Source: Tubulanus polymorphus (Eukaryota > Nemertea > Palaeonemertea > Tubulaniformes > Tubulanidae). Taken from it: a DNA stretch of 64,000 nucleotides. The position numbers and the translations under genes were made by a program. This document shows positions 31,351-42,382 of the stretch, in pieces. The DNA lies in the NCBI RefSeq assembly GCF_964204645.1, contig NC_134026.1:15768650-15832649 (forward strand), given 5' to 3'. Positions within the stretch are counted from its first letter, which is position 1. Every line of letters begins with the position of its first letter. Below the pieces are notes generated by a model that was not told where the DNA came from, searched no databases, and saw only the letters and a program-made list of their open reading frames with translations.

Positions 31351-33070
31351 AGTAGACTATCGCTCATTAATGAAAACAAAAACAACTTTAGTAGGTATGT
31401 TCATGTCCGCGCGGGGCGCCACTATCGTTTGTGACGACCATTATTGATTAGGAAAAGTGTGATGCGCGTTTTTACTACGCGTTTTGACATCGCATAGTAA
31501 AATCATTCATTAAACCTGTCTATCAATGCAAATGAGCCAAAAACTTTTGGAATCAACCAATAATATCATCTCTTTCACTTGGGGGTTGGTTTAGTGTATA
31601 AATCCACATTTTAGTCGAAGAAAACAGAAATAAAAAAATACCCTTTTTCAAGAGCAAAATTCGTCAGCTTAGGACCCGGAATAAGCGAAGAATCATCAGG
31701 AATCAGAAGGTTTAGGATCTTAGAATTCAAATAGGCGTTTTAGGCTTAAACTATTTCGTGAAACTAGGCCAAAGTCGTTGCTGGAATCTATTTTCTGAAG
31801 ACCGCATGATTTTATTTCGTGTCGGGGCTGAGCGATCACTGCCGGAAAAGTCGATGACTCAGTTTTGCATTAAAGCGAGCAATACAAAATGGCGGCCGGC
31901 ACTTGTTATTGAATGACTACGCGCTGCGCTGCTCGTGATGAGATCAATATTTAACAATTATTCATCGGTCTAGCGGTGAATTATTGTATTTATTTTCCGA
32001 TTCATAACTATTCATCACTATATTTCTGAATATTAGGACAGATTTAGCGAAATGATCGGTAAAAAAATCTTGTGATGGGCAAAAATAGAGGCGCGTGATG
32101 GGACAGTGAGGCTCCCGAGGGGATTTTCCAAATGCAGCAAAATTGAAATATATAGGCCTATAAAATATTGTTGAAATTTAGCTCAAAACAAAACAAATGG
32201 ATTATTATTTAGTTATTATTAGTAGTATTATTACTATTGCTTGGTTTATGTTTCTTAACTGATTGATTTTATTATGAATATCATGAATATATTTCAAATT
32301 TCCGCATTCTGAGAAAATAGAGCCAAGCCTGATTTTCTGCTATTCTTTACTTAAATTCATTTAGCAAATAATATATATAATTGGTACATTTAAATCAATT
32401 TGCAATAGGAGCCTATAGACATGACTGACAGGCCTTGACAATCATGTCTGATTCATTTAAAAAATTATCTAGTGAAAAAAATAATTTCACCTGAAATCAT
32501 ATCAATATTTCTCAATATTTCACAATTTTTCTTACCATGGAAACCAAATAATAATCGATATGATAATAGATATTCCTAGATAAACTTAGGGCAAACATAT
32601 ACTATTGATAACTAATTATTCTATCCCCTTTATACATCATAACTTTTGATCTAACATCGATATTTTCATTCTTTTACCATTTTTCGGCTGGTTTCCATGG
32701 AAACCATAGGCATTTGGGATCGGATAAAAATTTTGGGTCTTTCAACTGTCACCTGAAAGTGCTATGAGTCTATTGCTATTGAAATTTCTAGTCTATCTCT
32801 TTTAGTTTAAGAGATATTGAAGTTTGTTTACATGAAATATTGCCTTCTTAGATCACAGTTTTTGCGTATTGAAACATGAAGACACTTTTCGCTCAAATTT
32901 TCAAACTTCAATTTGCGATATCTAGAAAAACCACTGAAGATATTTCAAAAATTTCAAAAGCATTTGTTATTTGAGCCCTCCCCATTCCAAAAAGCTTTTT
33001 TTCAGTAAGATTGGAGCTATTTGAATTTTTTATGGATATAGCTAACTTTAGTAAAAATTGTTGTTTATTT
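31351..33070. other. Gene-less spacer of the X inverted pair
   Basis: AT-rich, with no ORF over 70 codons that resembles a protein and no repeat that I can name. Confidence 0.45.
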
Positions 33071-33074
33071 CCGA

Positions 33075-33190
33075 ATGCAAATTCCTCACTGAACAAATTG
33101 ATGCGTAATAAAGGTAGATAAACCGATTATTAACGAAATTACGGACCAAAACGTCGCACGGAGAGCAGGTGTGAAGGTAATAATATTTAA
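33075..33190 (-). repeat. Inverted segment X, inner right part
   Basis: Complement of 30668-30790, with 'GCACGGAGAGCAGGT' at about 33156. Confidence 0.65.
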
Positions 33191-33952
33191 TAGTGTGACG
33201 GGACAGTAGTCTGAATACCACCAGTCGTTGTTACAGTTCCGTACAACGTCTGACGCTAAAGTATCATATAGAGGTTAACTCCTGTTTAATTGCAATGCAA
33301 CAACTGATTTTAGTGTCAAATCAAACCTTTGTACTAAAATAAATAAATTAGTTACCTTGTTGACTTTGAAAATGTGTTTTATAATAAAAATTTTTATGAT
33401 TTAAATCGCGAACCGGAGAATTTATTGATTTGATTTGAATTGAATTGATTGCCACTATCGGGATTTCCAATACGGACTGAATTAATAAAATGTGAAAATT
33501 CAATATGTCTCTCTAAAATTACTCTAAATATTATTTTTTGTTGATAAAATGCATAAATTTCGGTCAATTTTAACCTTAATAATTTGAAACAAGAATAATA
33601 TCTGCATTGGCACCAAGTTTAAGTTCGAATCCATAATTTACACTCCCATCATGCATCACGAAAAGCCGCCATATTTGTTATGTTGCTTCACTTCAACTGT
33701 TTTTTGAGGCGACTAGTCAAAAGTTTTGAGCTACTACGATCGTCAAAAGCTACTTAGGATTACAAATTTATGCACATACAATAGTTAACTTCCATCTGAT
33801 TACAGAACAGTCAGTTTGAGGTAAGTTGATGGTGTTTTAAGGGGTGAAATAGACGCTCAAAGCCTCGTCCCTCAAAATGAGGGACGAAAATTAACCTTAT
33901 ATGAGCACTTTCGCCCTAGACGTTGTTTCAGGAACAACGGCTAGGTACTAGA
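33191..33952. other. Unassigned interval
   Basis: No supported gene. Contains 'GACGGGACAGTAG' (33198), which echoes 'GACGGGACAGCAG' at 35204 in the outer part of segment X. Confidence 0.35.
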
Positions 33953-33957
33953 CTAGA

Positions 33958-35199
33958 CAGTCAGGAACACTTTCCAAAAACGGCTTATTCTGCCAATTTC
34001 GGCGTTTTCCGCCAATAACGGCGGAATCAGCCATTTATGGATTACTCAGTTTTAAACTGCTTCTAAAAGAATTAAAATTAAATAAAGAAAGAATTAAATA
34101 TATATGTACGGGTTTCCGATGGCAAATGTATTTGAATTCTGTTCTTTCTGTATACCTGTATTCTATGTAATAAATGTATACATACATGTATCCCAACTTG
34201 TTTCGAAAATGTTTGTTTTATTTTGAAATGAATCTAGATACAGCTGTATTGATTTTGAGTGTTGTAACGTCATCGGCCACCAATTCATTCAATCACTACC
34301 CATCACAAGTCCAATTAGCTGGGAGGCATCGAAGATGTTAATTACCTTCAATTAACCAACATCATATGCAGTCCAATATATCCCTCAACCATTCTATGCT
34401 TTATTAGGCAAGATAAGACCATGGGCAAAACTTAAAACTAGATTTTTGATACACTAGTTTATACATCCATGATTGATTTGTCTTATGAGAATGATAATTA
34501 TAATAATAATTTTATTTTTATTTTTAACATATAATATTTACACATCCGTTCACCTCAGCAAATTAATTATTTTATTCCGAAAAAAAGTACCGTGTAGACA
34601 CTAGGGAAAACGTCTAAGCAGGTGGGGGAATCCTCATATATAACAAGTGGACTGCCAATAATGGCTTAATAGTTTATGATTATAAAACTAGCTACGCCAA
34701 AAACGGCGGAATACGCCAGAAATGGCGAATGTTTTTATGTGTACCCATGGCAACGTTTAATTGAAAACTTTATAATAGTTTTTAAAACTAGTTCCCAAAT
34801 TTATTTTTAACAAAAATCATGATTAATAAACTTGTTTCATGCTGTAGTTAGTTTTGAGAGTTTTCCCGGAGTTTTTGGGCTGCATATGACGTAATCATTT
34901 AAAAAAACGTGAATTTGACCACTTTACCTAGCTCAAAAATTTCCATCCTAGCGTCATATGAAAGCTTATCGTCTGCTCGAGATTATGACGTAATCGGCAA
35001 ATGCGCTAATTTGACCGGAAGTGCGCAAAAAATTTTAAAGCATAACTCGAAACTTAGTGAGCTGAAACTGGCTGATTAAGCCATAAACGACTGTAAAAGT
35101 TTCAAAACTGAGTGATCCATAAATGGCTGATTCTGCCGTTATTGGCGGAAAACGCCGAAATTGGCAGAATAAGCCGTTTTTGGAAAGTGTTCCTGACTG
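33958..35199. mobile_element. TIR element, 1242 bp, with 5 bp target duplication
   Basis: Ends CAGTCAGGAACACTTTCC and its complement, extending to TIRs of about 105 bp (CGGCTTATTCTGCC, GGCGTTTTCCGCC, GGATTACTCAGTTT..). CTAGA duplicates at 33953-33957 and 35200-35204. The TIRs and centre are studded with short palindromes of the form CGCCAATAACGGCG. No transposase ORF, so non-autonomous; the superfamily is uncertain. Confidence 0.8.
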
Positions 35200-35204
35200 C
35201 TAGA

Positions 35205-35345
35205 CGGGACAGCAGACAGTAGAAAGATAGCTTAATAGATATAAAGCGTCAATCACGAGAGGTGCGGATCTGCACTTTTATCCACAAGGCCTTATTGACT
35301 GTGGACATACCAATTAATCAAGCCGTGACGAGGCGTCCGTCGCTA
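35205..35345 (-). repeat. Inverted segment X, outer right part
   Basis: Complement of 27070-27210, interrupted just before by the TIR element at 33958-35199. Confidence 0.65.
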
Positions 35346-37585
35346 CGATTTCAACTGGGTCTATAGGGTCGACATTGATTGGATACGTACTTCGTGTCAA
35401 TAGTCCATCTGCCAACAACCAAACCCGGAAGTGTCAACAGAGGAGAGGCAGGCTCCGATAATATCGGAATTAGTAAGAAGCGCGTTGTTTTCTATCGACG
35501 GCCCAAGTCCGATATACGTCGAAAATAGTAAGAAATTAATGCGCAAAGACGCCTTTAAGGGGTTGACGGTATATCCAGGACTGAAAAGTCACCTAGTGAC
35601 CTTCACCTTAATATTCGGTTGCAATGAATTCTTATTTCCAAGGCCGTTTGACTGCACCAGTTTTGGCGGGACATTTTATGCAAAAGGTAGAAAGTTTCTT
35701 TTGTCCAATGTCGTATAGCGCCGCCGCGGTCGAAAATCGAAGTAATCTGTCAAGTCGATAATTTTCTAAGTGAGAATTAAGACGCCGCGTTCAGTTCGCA
35801 GTACACTGTACGTACAGTTTTTCGATACACTGCTGTTCAACAAATTTGTTTTGAAGTTGAAGTTCACAGCGCGCTATTCAGTTTTCAGGTAGAGGGCTAA
35901 AATAACATCATTCGTAAGATCTCAGATTGAATATTTTCACCAGATTCAGAGCTCAGTTCATTGTATAAAATGTGTTATTTCATGTATTAGACAGTTACTT
36001 CTATTACTCTGACAGGAGTTTTTATGTCATAATTTTTTTACCTCATGTGTAACTCAATTATAGCAGAGTTGATAGTTTAATTATCAATTATTAATTTATA
36101 AATAAATTAGTATTATTAATTTAATTATTGGATTGATTATTATTAAGAGATATGACATTGTAAACATATATATAATGCACAGATATGGATGTTATATATA
36201 ATGCAAAGATATGGATGTTATAATGATAATGTATTTCTACTCGCATAGAAATGAGACTAAAGTTTTCCTGTTTGGATATTATAAAAGCCTATGAGTCCTT
36301 TGCCAAGGCCGATATGAATGGTTTGTGATGATATTATGTTAACTAAATTCATTTGTTGGTTGAACGATTTCAATTAATATCGCAATATTTAGCATTCATG
36401 ATATAATTAAGATAGAGATATGGCCATTTGTCTATTGTTTATGTTAGCAAAAGATTGCATTTGATATAGAAGGCTTTAAAATGTTTTGATGTATGGTTGA
36501 GATTTTCAAAATAAATGTTATGCTTACATGAGATAATTGGAACTAGATGTTTTATTTCATTTTTATCAAGTATCGATGGATGAGAAGTCTTTCGACGATG
36601 TGCAGTTAGCCCATTAGAGTTTGCCTTGAAATACCAGTCTAAGCTGAATCTAATTCATACCGCCGTTACAGTACCATAAAATTCACACAAAATCTTTAGC
36701 GTCATTGGAATAGGACGTCCCCTGTTTCACATCCGGCAGGTGTGTTGACGGTGGGTAAGTTTAATAAGGTACACCAAATCTATTAAAACGATCGCTATTT
36801 TAAAATCAAATCATCCCGAAGAAATTGGGGATTCGAACCTATCGGATATATACTGGTACTCGGCGTCTTTCCACTTAACAAAACATCGTCAATAACATTA
36901 GTTCTTATTATTGCTAAGTAGCGGCGCTACCGGTACTGTCGATATTAGAAACTTTCTACCTTTGCCATTTTATGATTAGCCTAAGACATTATTTACTTAA
37001 TGTACCTCCATACTGAATATATATGACGAAGTATAATTAATACTGCATTATAATGAACTAGACCAATTATTAAGAACATATTTTCTGGTCCTCTGAAGTT
37101 TGTTGTAAAAAGGTTCCACTGTACTCACTGTGTTTGAATGACTTGATAATTACAGCAATTTGGTTCGATTGAAATTGGAGGTGGGTGCAGGTGCCCCTAC
37201 AAGGATGGCGTCAGAATGCATAATTTGTAAGCTTGCAATGAAATAATCAGCTGTAGCCTATGCTTTAATTTGTATTCAATATATACGAAGTAACAATGTA
37301 AGAATGGGGACAAGAAAAGCATTGCTGTTTTTCAATTCAAGTGATTGTCTGAAATAAAGGATTTAAATTAAAGAAACTAGTATTGTGTTTTTCTTCCGGA
37401 TTTTTTTCTCTATCCTCGTATAACGGACCAAACTTCAGCGCAGGAAAGCCAGTAATCTCTCCCATAACTCCAATGATAAACAAGAAGGACATCGCTTTCT
37501 CATTTGTTTAAAATAGGAGCCGTGCAACCCGTCAAAAAGTCGTCTGCTCCAGTCCATACGTTTGTTGTCAAAATATATTGTCTGT
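35346..37585. other. Gene-poor interval with a possible CpG-rich exon
   Basis: 35431-35718 is an open frame of 95 codons (MSTEERQAPIISELVRSALF..) in locally CpG-rich DNA. I recognise no family and see no convincing splice partner, so it is noted here only. The piece ATCCAGGACTGAAAAGTCACC (35578) recurs inverted at 37914, and AAAGGTAGAAAGTTTC (35684) recurs inverted at about 36950, which suggests another eroded inverted element. The rest is AT-rich and featureless to me. Confidence 0.3.
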
Positions 37586-37749
37586 GGGATCATTCATTTA
37601 TTACGTACGCATTAAATTTGAATTTTTCAACCCCCCTCCCCCTCTGTAAGCAAAATCGGCCATTTTTTCATATACATTAAGCATTACAGTACGCAATTGC
37701 ACTGACCCCTCCCCCCTCCCCTAATGCGTACGTAATAAATGAATGACCC
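37586..37749. mobile_element. 164 bp MITE with ATTCATTTATTACGTACGCA ends
   Basis: TIRs of 28-29 bp, GGG(A)TCATTCATTTATTACG + TACGCATTA at both ends, and pyrimidine-rich interior (CCCCCCTCCCCCTCTGTAAG). No ORF. It belongs to a widespread type of short MITE; the superfamily is not assigned. Confidence 0.75.
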
Positions 37750-37934
37750 AAATTGCGCACACCTATTATACACTGTGTTTCATCAACCAGTTGATGTTGA
37801 CAGATATCGGAAGAAGAAGAAGAATATCCCCCTAGCACGTGTATTTGTTTACAATGATATCTCGGAAGCGAGAAATACGTGTTGTAACCTGCGCAGATAC
37901 ATGCGCAATGTGAGGTGACTTTTCAGTCCTGGAT

Positions 37935-38120
37935 AGTAATAGGGGTTTAGTTGTTTTAGATCAAAGGTCGAGAGGTCGAGAAATTTTCCAAATGTGAAAA
38001 TAACAATAATTTCTAGTTGAATTAGTCGCGCACACTCCTAATTCAACTAGAAATTATTGTTATTTTCACATTTGGAAAATTTCTCAACCTTTAACCTAGA
38101 ACAACTAAACCCCTATTACT
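37935..38120. repeat. Near-perfect long palindrome
   Basis: Arm AGTAATAGGGGTTTAGTTGT..TTTCTAGTTGAATTA at 37935-38024 against its complement at 38039-38120, with a ~14 bp spacer (GTCGCGCACACTCC). The only clear differences are a ~10 bp extra piece in the left arm and a few substitutions. It can extrude as a long cruciform. It is directly next to the AT-rich island at 38121. Confidence 0.8.
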
Positions 38121-38459
38121 CTTAAAATATTTATATACATGAATAAAATATATATGAATAACATATAAATTGATAGATTATTCAATATAAAAGTGTTAGT
38201 AAAAAAGTAACGAGTAATTAACGAGCTCTTATAGAATAGATATATAGATATATTTTAAACATTATTTCAATATTTATATTTGCATGAGTAAGATTTTTAA
38301 ACATTAAAAGTGTTAGTAAAGTGTGATTGAAATAATTCATATTCAAATCATTGAATATTTATATTCATATACGTTAAATTCTTATTTTCAATATAAAAAG
38401 TAACGAGTAATTAACGAGTGAAATAATTCATGTTTAAATCATTGAATATTTATATTTGA
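38121..38459 (+). repeat. AT-rich leader with repeated 'TAACGAGTAATTAACGAG' blocks
   Basis: AAAAGTAACGAGTAATTAAC occurs at about 38206 and 38396. TCAATATTTATATTTG.ATGAG occurs at about 38266 and 38443, and GTGAAATAATTCAT(A/G)TT with AAATCATTGAATATTTATAT at about 38328 and 38419. So the sequence just upstream of the ORF is a degenerate direct repeat of roughly 100-180 bp units. It may hold a promoter; none is distinctive. Confidence 0.55.
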
Positions 38460-39101
38460 ATGAGTTTTAATAAAAATTTTGTTATAAAAATGAAGAAAGA
38501 AGAAGAACCCAACTTTAAAATCGAAATCAATGAAACCAATAAATCATTTTCACAGTTTAACATTAGAAATTATATTTCAGCAACAAATTTAGTGTCCGCC
38601 AGACATTATAAAATTGATAACATTACTATGATTAATCAAATATCATCAAATGAAACATATTTAATTACTGAACTAATTGATACTTTTGATAATGGTGTTA
38701 AAAATCCTAAATTGTTCAATACAGTTTTAAATTTTAAAGGAACCTTAGATGAAAACATAATTAATATTCTTAAAACTCCTTTCAATGAAAGAAAAAGTGA
38801 TATAATACTTTCTAAAGATTACAATGATTTGATTAACTTAAGAATTGAAAAAAGACAATTATATTATTTCAATTTTGATAATAAACAAATTATCTATAAT
38901 GAAAATTCATCAAATATTGGTATTCAATTTGAATTAGATAATGAAAAATCATTTAAAGATATTGCAGTTCAATGTAATTTAGATGATGAAATTGTTGCGC
39001 CTAAATATAATCCTAATGAAAGCGTTTTATGTAATTGTGGAAAATATTATACTCGAAGCAATAAATCACACCATCTTAAATCAAAATATCATAACACATA
39101 A
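38460..39101 (+). CDS. Intact AT-rich orphan ORF, 213 codons, C-terminal Cys/His zinc-finger-like motif
   Basis: Function unknown. The frame is uninterrupted from ATG 38460 to TAA, with extreme A+T bias at third positions (codons such as AAT, AAA, ATT, GAA), much stronger than in the polyamine oxidase exons. The product is rich in N, I, K and E, has no signal peptide or membrane segment, and ends in CNCGKYYTRSNKSHHLKSKY then H: a C-x-C followed by two His near the C-terminus. Short 'CxCG..yt..NK..H..sK.H' tails of this kind are familiar from hypothetical proteins of large DNA viruses and their satellites; that comparison is from general knowledge and not a search. It is preceded by AT-rich repeats and a long palindrome and followed by a 24-28 bp tandem repeat, so it could be a captured or endogenised mobile-element gene. 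A second Met at residue 11 could also start it. It could instead be a chance frame favoured by AT richness, but a length of 213 argues against that. Confidence 0.6.
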   Translation: MSFNKNFVIKMKKEEEPNFKIEINETNKSFSQFNIRNYISATNLVSARHYKIDNITMINQISSNETYLITELIDTFDNGVKNPKLFNTVLNFKGTLDENIINILKTPFNERKSDIILSKDYNDLINLRIEKRQLYYFNFDNKQIIYNENSSNIGIQFELDNEKSFKDIAVQCNLDDEIVAPKYNPNESVLCNCGKYYTRSNKSHHLKSKYHNT

Positions 39102-39200
39102 TAAAGATAAAAACTAATAACATAACTGATGATTTAAAAACATTAAAACATCATTTTGATTTCAGTAACTATCCTAAAGATCATGGATTGTTTAGCATGA

Positions 39201-39312
39201 AATGATAAATTGTTTGACAGTTGAAATGATAAATTGTTTGGGCAGTTGAAATGATAAATTGTTTGACAGTTGAAATGATAAATTGTTTGACAGTTGAAAT
39301 GATAAATTGTCT
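39201..39312 (+). repeat. Tandem repeat, about 24-28 bp unit, 4-5 copies
   Basis: Unit CAGTTGAAATGATAAATTGTTTGA, with one unit variant TTTGGGCAG. Direct tandem with no unique spacers, so not a CRISPR array. Confidence 0.85.
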
Positions 39313-39564
39313 CAAGTTCATCAACACCGGTTGAATTATATGGGTACCATCGTTTCACCTGCTGCCACCATGTTTCAAATCCTCAAAGAATAATATTTGT
39401 TTCTAGTAATCCGTAGTAATCCGTAGCCATCCTGGCCTACGCATTTATTCAAACTAAACTACTCTAGGTTACAAAGTCACATGATAAGCTGGATGATAAG
39501 TGTCGACATCTGTACATACATATTGGTACTCAAGTTAATGATGATAAGCAATATTGAGATATTG

Positions 39565-40551
39565 TAGCAATTCCAACTGATAAACGATGAACTCATCAAA
39601 CTTCGAATGTGGTTTCAAGTTAACAAATTGTCTCTTAACCTTGAAAAATGTTATTTTATGATTTTCGGAAATTTCAAGGGTACCCCTTGTGCTATAAAAA
39701 TTGGAAATGTCCCAATAAAGCAAGTTCATTCCACAAAATTTCTTGGTTTATATATTGATAGTAAACTGACGTGGTCTGACCACACATCGTTTGTCTGTAA
39801 AAAGATCTCTCGTAGTATTGGTGTTTCAAATAGAGTTAAAAGACGATTGGCAGTTTTAGTGATGAAAACCTTATACTATAGTTTTGTTTACCCGTATATC
39901 CAATACTGCAATTTTATCTGGGGCAATAACTACGAATCGAGAATCAGGCCAATAATCCTACTTCAAAAGGGTGCGATCAGGGTAATATCGAAGGTTACCT
40001 TCTTTGATCATACAGCCCCCATCTTCAAAAACTTAGGTATCCTTACTTTTCGAGCAATGACGAAATTTCAATTGTGCTTTTTCATATTTGAATATAATGA
40101 TTCACTACTGCCTAACTCGTTTTCAGATTATTTTTCATTAAATTCCGACTTTCACCATCAACATACTCGAAACCGTCATGCATTCAAAGTAGAACAATTT
40201 AGAACCAATCGAAAGAAATTTTCATTAAAACTATCAGCCCCTTTAAGTTGGAATAACTTACCTTACTCACTGAAGATCATTGGATCAGTATCCCTTCCAG
40301 TTTCTAAACGTGCTCGCAAACAGTATCTTCACAATTAATGTTTCGATAACTTTGCCAGTCTCTGCCATCTGGCACTTAAATATTTTCTGTGTGAATGTGG
40401 TGTGAAAGAGAGTGTGATTGGGTGTACGAGGGTGGCATGAATATCATATAAACCTTAACAGGTTTCTTCATGTTTCCCACCAGCTTTAATTTTTGTATTT
40501 ATACGATTATTATAATTCAAAATGGAAAAACAAATTATTATTATTATTATG
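39565..40551 (+). mobile_element. 5'-truncated non-LTR retrotransposon (jockey/CR1-type), 3' end
   Basis: Holds the C-terminal third of the ORF2 protein and a short 3' UTR ending in an (ATT)n tail at about 40532-40551. 5' truncation is usual for this class. No target duplication was identified. Confidence 0.8.
39568..40338 (+). pseudogene. Non-LTR reverse transcriptase, C-terminal part
   Basis: Reverse transcriptase of a jockey-superfamily LINE. Homology starts before the first Met at 39607 (LINDELIKLRMWFQVNKLSL) and runs through FLGLYIDSKLTWSDHTSFV, SFVYPYIQYCNFIWG, LLQKGAIRVI, HTAPIFKNLGIL and LSAPLSWNNLP to a natural stop. These are the thumb and post-RT segments. The catalytic palm with F/YxDD is missing because of 5' truncation. 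The frame is open for 257 codons, so the insertion is fairly young. Confidence 0.85.
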
Positions 40552-41965
40552 TTTTACACTAAAAATTTGTTCCTAGTAGTACAACGCGTTGCATGGGTTC
40601 GGAATTAATGGAACAACGGCATTTCAAATACGGATTATAGCGTATACGAATTTTACTCGACACAGAAAAGGGGAATTCGTTTGAAAAGACACATAAATAT
40701 AAGATATGTTAAAAAACGCACGGCATTTTACTCCAGGGATTGGCAAAATTTTAAGTTATTTATTCAGTACTTGTGTAGCGGTACGGTCTTTTTGTAACAC
40801 GCGGACCGCGAGCGCGCCTTATTCTCCGGGACTCGACCCTTAGTGATGCTGCAAAACCGGCGCGATTGTTATTCTAAAAAATCCAGTCTTCCAATCGGTT
40901 TCTACGGAGAAATACGAACTAAAAATAACATTTTTTGACATTATTTTGTGAATATTCTGAAAATTACGCAAAATCATTTTGTAATCCTTCATTCACGTAT
41001 TTAAACTACCCGCGCGACGCGGCCCGCAAGTTTCGACGAAAGTCCGTCCGTGACCGTCATTTTCGTTGCCGCGATTTGGCCAATGCCATGTGTCCCGGAT
41101 GTAAACCACACTTTTTGAGAAGGACGGTATGGAGAAACATAGAAAATTTGAATTTGCCTCACATGCGCGATTAACTTAAGGAGCTTCCAGCTCGCACCTT
41201 CGGCGCTTGTTGTGCGCGTATGAATGACCTGTAGCCCTACACATACAGTTTTTGACATTCTATCATATCATTTAATGATAATTACTGAAGTACTCGAGGA
41301 AGGCCCCGACGAAATATTTTGAAGCATGAATTTATTTGCATTGTTTCAATCATAACATGACATGTAATGCATTCACATCATGACGTTACTTAGGCTTATG
41401 TTTAAAATAGTGATTAAGATGAGCACAACATACATAGCATCAAAATTTTAAAGTTCAGCCATCCATTAAACATTGACTCGTTGTTTAGTGGAGTAGCCCA
41501 AACACATTTTTTGAAATCATTTTCAGTGCCGTATCCGAATCTGTAAGGAGAGATGAAATGGGGTTTCTTCCGAGTTCCTGAGCTAATAATAACTAGTTTT
41601 AAAATTGAAAAGTGATTTCGACGGTTTATTCGAAGTCTAAAAGCCTTGCGTAAGTCGAATCTTTTGGGACCAAGACAAATCCTTCGGCTTGGCAAAAATT
41701 CCGATTTCCAACCTTTTCCAAAAACTACGACTTCCAATTAATTTCTGTAAACGGACAAAGTAAATCCATATCTACAAGAAATGATTAAAAACACTAAAAT
41801 ATTTCGGTTTTATTTTTTCCAATATACACTCTCACAACTAGAATAACGACTGTTGACATGTATCATCGATTTACAGCCAGAAAAAAAGGGTCGAAACAGG
41901 AAATAAAAAAGAAGAAAAAATTCTTGACCATCAGTATTCATGTGATATTGTGATAAGCGACTGTC
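40552..41965. other. Gene-less interval upstream of the BEL element
   Basis: 40790-41250 is CpG-rich with 'GCGCGACGCGGCCCGC', but no exon stands out. The minus-strand frame at 41414-41737 has no recognisable domain. Part of the BEL 5' LTR may start within this interval. Confidence 0.4.
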
Positions 41966-41969
41966 TAAC

Positions 41970-42150
41970 GTAAATTCCTAGTTTCTGAGCCGAAATGATC
42001 GTCCTTTTAATTTCGCAAGTGACTTTTTAGGTAAATTCCTAGTTTCTGACCCGAAATGATTGCCTTTTTAATTTGTAAATAACTTTTTAGGTAAATTCCG
42101 AGTTTCTGAGCCGAAATTATCGCCCTTTATTATTATTTCGCAAGTGTCAG
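41970..42150 (+). repeat. Three tandem ~61 bp repeats in the probable BEL LTR
   Basis: Units at 41970, 42031 and 42091 each start GTAAATTCC(T/G)AGTTTCTGA and contain CCGAAAT.AT. Tandem repeats of this type are common in U3 regions and may act as enhancer units. Confidence 0.8.
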
Positions 42151-42297
42151 AGACAGACGACCCTAGTCGATCTTTAGCACTGTAACATTTCATGAGAACA
42201 ATAATGAGTCAGTTGTAGTACAGAATTCACAGCGTTCGGTTCTGTATTCGTCAAGCAGTCTCACACAGCTCCGGGTTTGGGCCCGTAAAATCCCACA
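41970..42297 (+). mobile_element. Probable 5' LTR (right part) of the BEL/Pao element
   Basis: The LTR should end at ..CCCACA (42297), directly before a TGG-starting primer binding site. The left border is undefined because no 3' LTR survives in this window for comparison. Confidence 0.45.
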
Positions 42298-42313
42298 TGG
42301 TGCCTTGATCAGG
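42298..42313 (+). promoter_or_regulatory. Putative tRNA primer binding site
   Basis: TGGTGCCTTGATCAGG begins with the TGG that complements a tRNA CCA end and lies immediately after a CA dinucleotide, 70 bp before gag. The matching tRNA is not identified. Confidence 0.5.
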
Positions 42314-42382
42314 ATAACACAACGCAATGGAAGACTTAAATAAACTCAAAACGAAACGGACAATTAGGCAATCAACAAGATT

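Noticed and set aside
33975-34030. Operator-like palindromes regulating a gene
   Set aside because: They are part of the terminal repeats of the 33958-35199 transposon, and no gene is adjacent.
35431-35718. 95-codon ORF in CpG-rich DNA
   Set aside because: No recognised domain or splice context, and part of it lies in an inverted repeat shared with 37914; described only as a possibility.
39201-39312. Regular 24-28 bp repeats that might suggest a CRISPR array
   Set aside because: Units are directly adjacent with no unique spacers, the context is eukaryotic, and no cas genes are present.
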